Source: Chloroflexota bacterium
GTDB lineage: Bacteria; Chloroflexota; Limnocylindria; Limnocylindrales; Limnocylindraceae
NCBI GenBank assembly: GCA_003476885.1
Contig: DMUR01000041.1
Location: 5,922 to 12,533 of the forward strand
Length of the DNA stretch: 6,612 bases
Direction: 5' to 3'
Under the pieces are notes generated by a model. The model did not search any database. It was not told the DNA's origin and saw only the letters and a program-made list of their open reading frames with translations. Below are positions 6,191 to 6,612 of the stretch, in pieces; the stretch's first letter is position 1; every line of letters starts with the position of its first letter. Position numbers and translations under genes: made by a program.

Positions 6191-6612
6191 ATGGCGGCAG
6201 TGAACGTTCGCACCGGGATGAGTGGAGCCGAGATCGTCGCTCTCTCGAAGCGCCACACCATGACCGAGTGGTCACCACAGGCCGCGGCGAACCCTATTCC
6301 CATCGAACACGCCAAGGGCTCGTGGTTCTGGACACCCGAGGGCGATAAGTTCCTCGACTTCAACAGTCAACTGATGTGCACCAACATTGGTCACGGCGAT
6401 GAGCGCGTGCTGAAGGCGATCACCGATCAGGCGGCGAAGCTCGCCTATGCGAATCCCTTTATGGCAACCGAACCGCGCGCGCGACTCGGCCAAAAGCTCG
6501 CCGAGATCTGCCCAGGCGACATCGACGCCTTCTTCTTCACAAATGGTGGCGCGGAGGCGGTAGAGAACGCCTTCCGAATTGCGCGACTCTTCACTGGACG
6601 TCACAAGATTGC
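6191..6612 (+). CDS. Class III (omega) aminotransferase, N-terminal part, cut by window end
   Basis: The first 140 residues of a PLP-dependent fold-type I class III aminotransferase (full length usually about 430-460); the catalytic lysine lies beyond the window. After HTMTEWSPQ the protein shows WFWTPEGDKFLDFNSQ (45-60), the N-terminal strand region, then NIGHGDERV, ATEPRARLGQKLAEI and FFTNGGAEAVENA (115-127), the PLP phosphate-binding turn, followed by TGRHKI. ATG 6191 is preceded by AGGGGG at 6181-6186; the later ATG at 6218 is a weaker choice. It is divergent from mmsA. That pairing suggests beta-alanine:pyruvate or 3-aminoisobutyrate transamination, whose semialdehyde products are MmsA substrates. 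Taurine, GABA or other omega-amino acids remain possible, since specificity in this family is not readable from the N-terminus. Confidence 0.88.
   Translation, partial: MAAVNVRTGMSGAEIVALSKRHTMTEWSPQAAANPIPIEHAKGSWFWTPEGDKFLDFNSQLMCTNIGHGDERVLKAITDQAAKLAYANPFMATEPRARLGQKLAEICPGDIDAFFFTNGGAEAVENAFRIARLFTGRHKI

Noticed and set aside
5400..6203. Two + strand open frames opposite mmsA (5400-5828 and 5829-6203)
   Set aside because: Both are Ser/Arg/Ala-rich mirror frames of a strongly conserved aldehyde dehydrogenase and have no domain signature.
6068..6256. N-terminal extension of the mmsA product by about 63 residues
   Set aside because: It would run through the divergent control region and into the aminotransferase gene, with Arg/Pro-rich composition and no family counterpart.
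1..6612. Reassigned TGA codon, suggested by the absence of TGA stops
   Set aside because: No in-frame TGA is present in any gene, Trp codons are TGG, and all products have normal lengths under the standard code.
1..6612. CRISPR array, insertion sequence, tRNA or rRNA, phage or defence genes
   Set aside because: No regularly spaced repeats, transposase-like motifs, structural RNA signatures or defence domains were seen; nearly all bases belong to recognised metabolic or housekeeping genes.

Overview
The window is 6.6 kb of compact, GC-rich (roughly 60% by eye) bacterial chromosome. It carries seven protein genes, almost no spare DNA, and no sign of mobile elements, CRISPR arrays or RNA genes. 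Left to right on the + strand it holds the 3' part of sufD, a small Rieske ferredoxin gene, a ferritin-like/VIT1 iron transporter gene, lgt and mdh. A methylmalonate-semialdehyde dehydrogenase gene (mmsA/iolA) follows on the - strand. The start of a class III aminotransferase gene on the + strand runs off the right edge.

The left part (1-2750) has an iron theme. SufD helps assemble Fe-S clusters, the Rieske protein carries a [2Fe-2S] cluster, and the Er-VIT1 protein combines a di-iron ferritin-like domain with a membrane iron transporter. A Rieske ferredoxin gene directly after sufD is a known SUF-operon arrangement in Actinomycetota and related monoderm-like lineages. The middle part (2751-4575) is housekeeping: lipoprotein lipidation (Lgt) and the TCA-cycle malate dehydrogenase. 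These + strand genes are tightly packed: VIT1 and lgt abut with no spacer, and lgt and mdh are 31 nt apart. mdh and mmsA converge with 13 nt between stop codons, inside a hairpin.

The right part (4589-6612) is a divergent pair, mmsA and a class III omega-aminotransferase. Together they could convert beta-alanine or 3-aminoisobutyrate, via (methyl)malonate semialdehyde, to acetyl-CoA or propionyl-CoA. The 123-nt region between them has a perfect 19-bp palindrome and repeated TGYCGCA motifs, and looks like a shared operator.

For the organism, the GC content, LDH-like malate dehydrogenase, SUF-Rieske order and short intergenic gaps suggest a streamlined Chloroflexota or Actinomycetota-like bacterium. 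This is an inference and the phylum is not settled. Stop-codon use is unusual for this GC content: five TAG, one TAA and no TGA, and every TAG is part of a CTAG tetranucleotide. I found no convincing new multi-gene system. The most unusual items are the divergent operator region, the CTAG/stop-codon pattern and the iron gene cluster.
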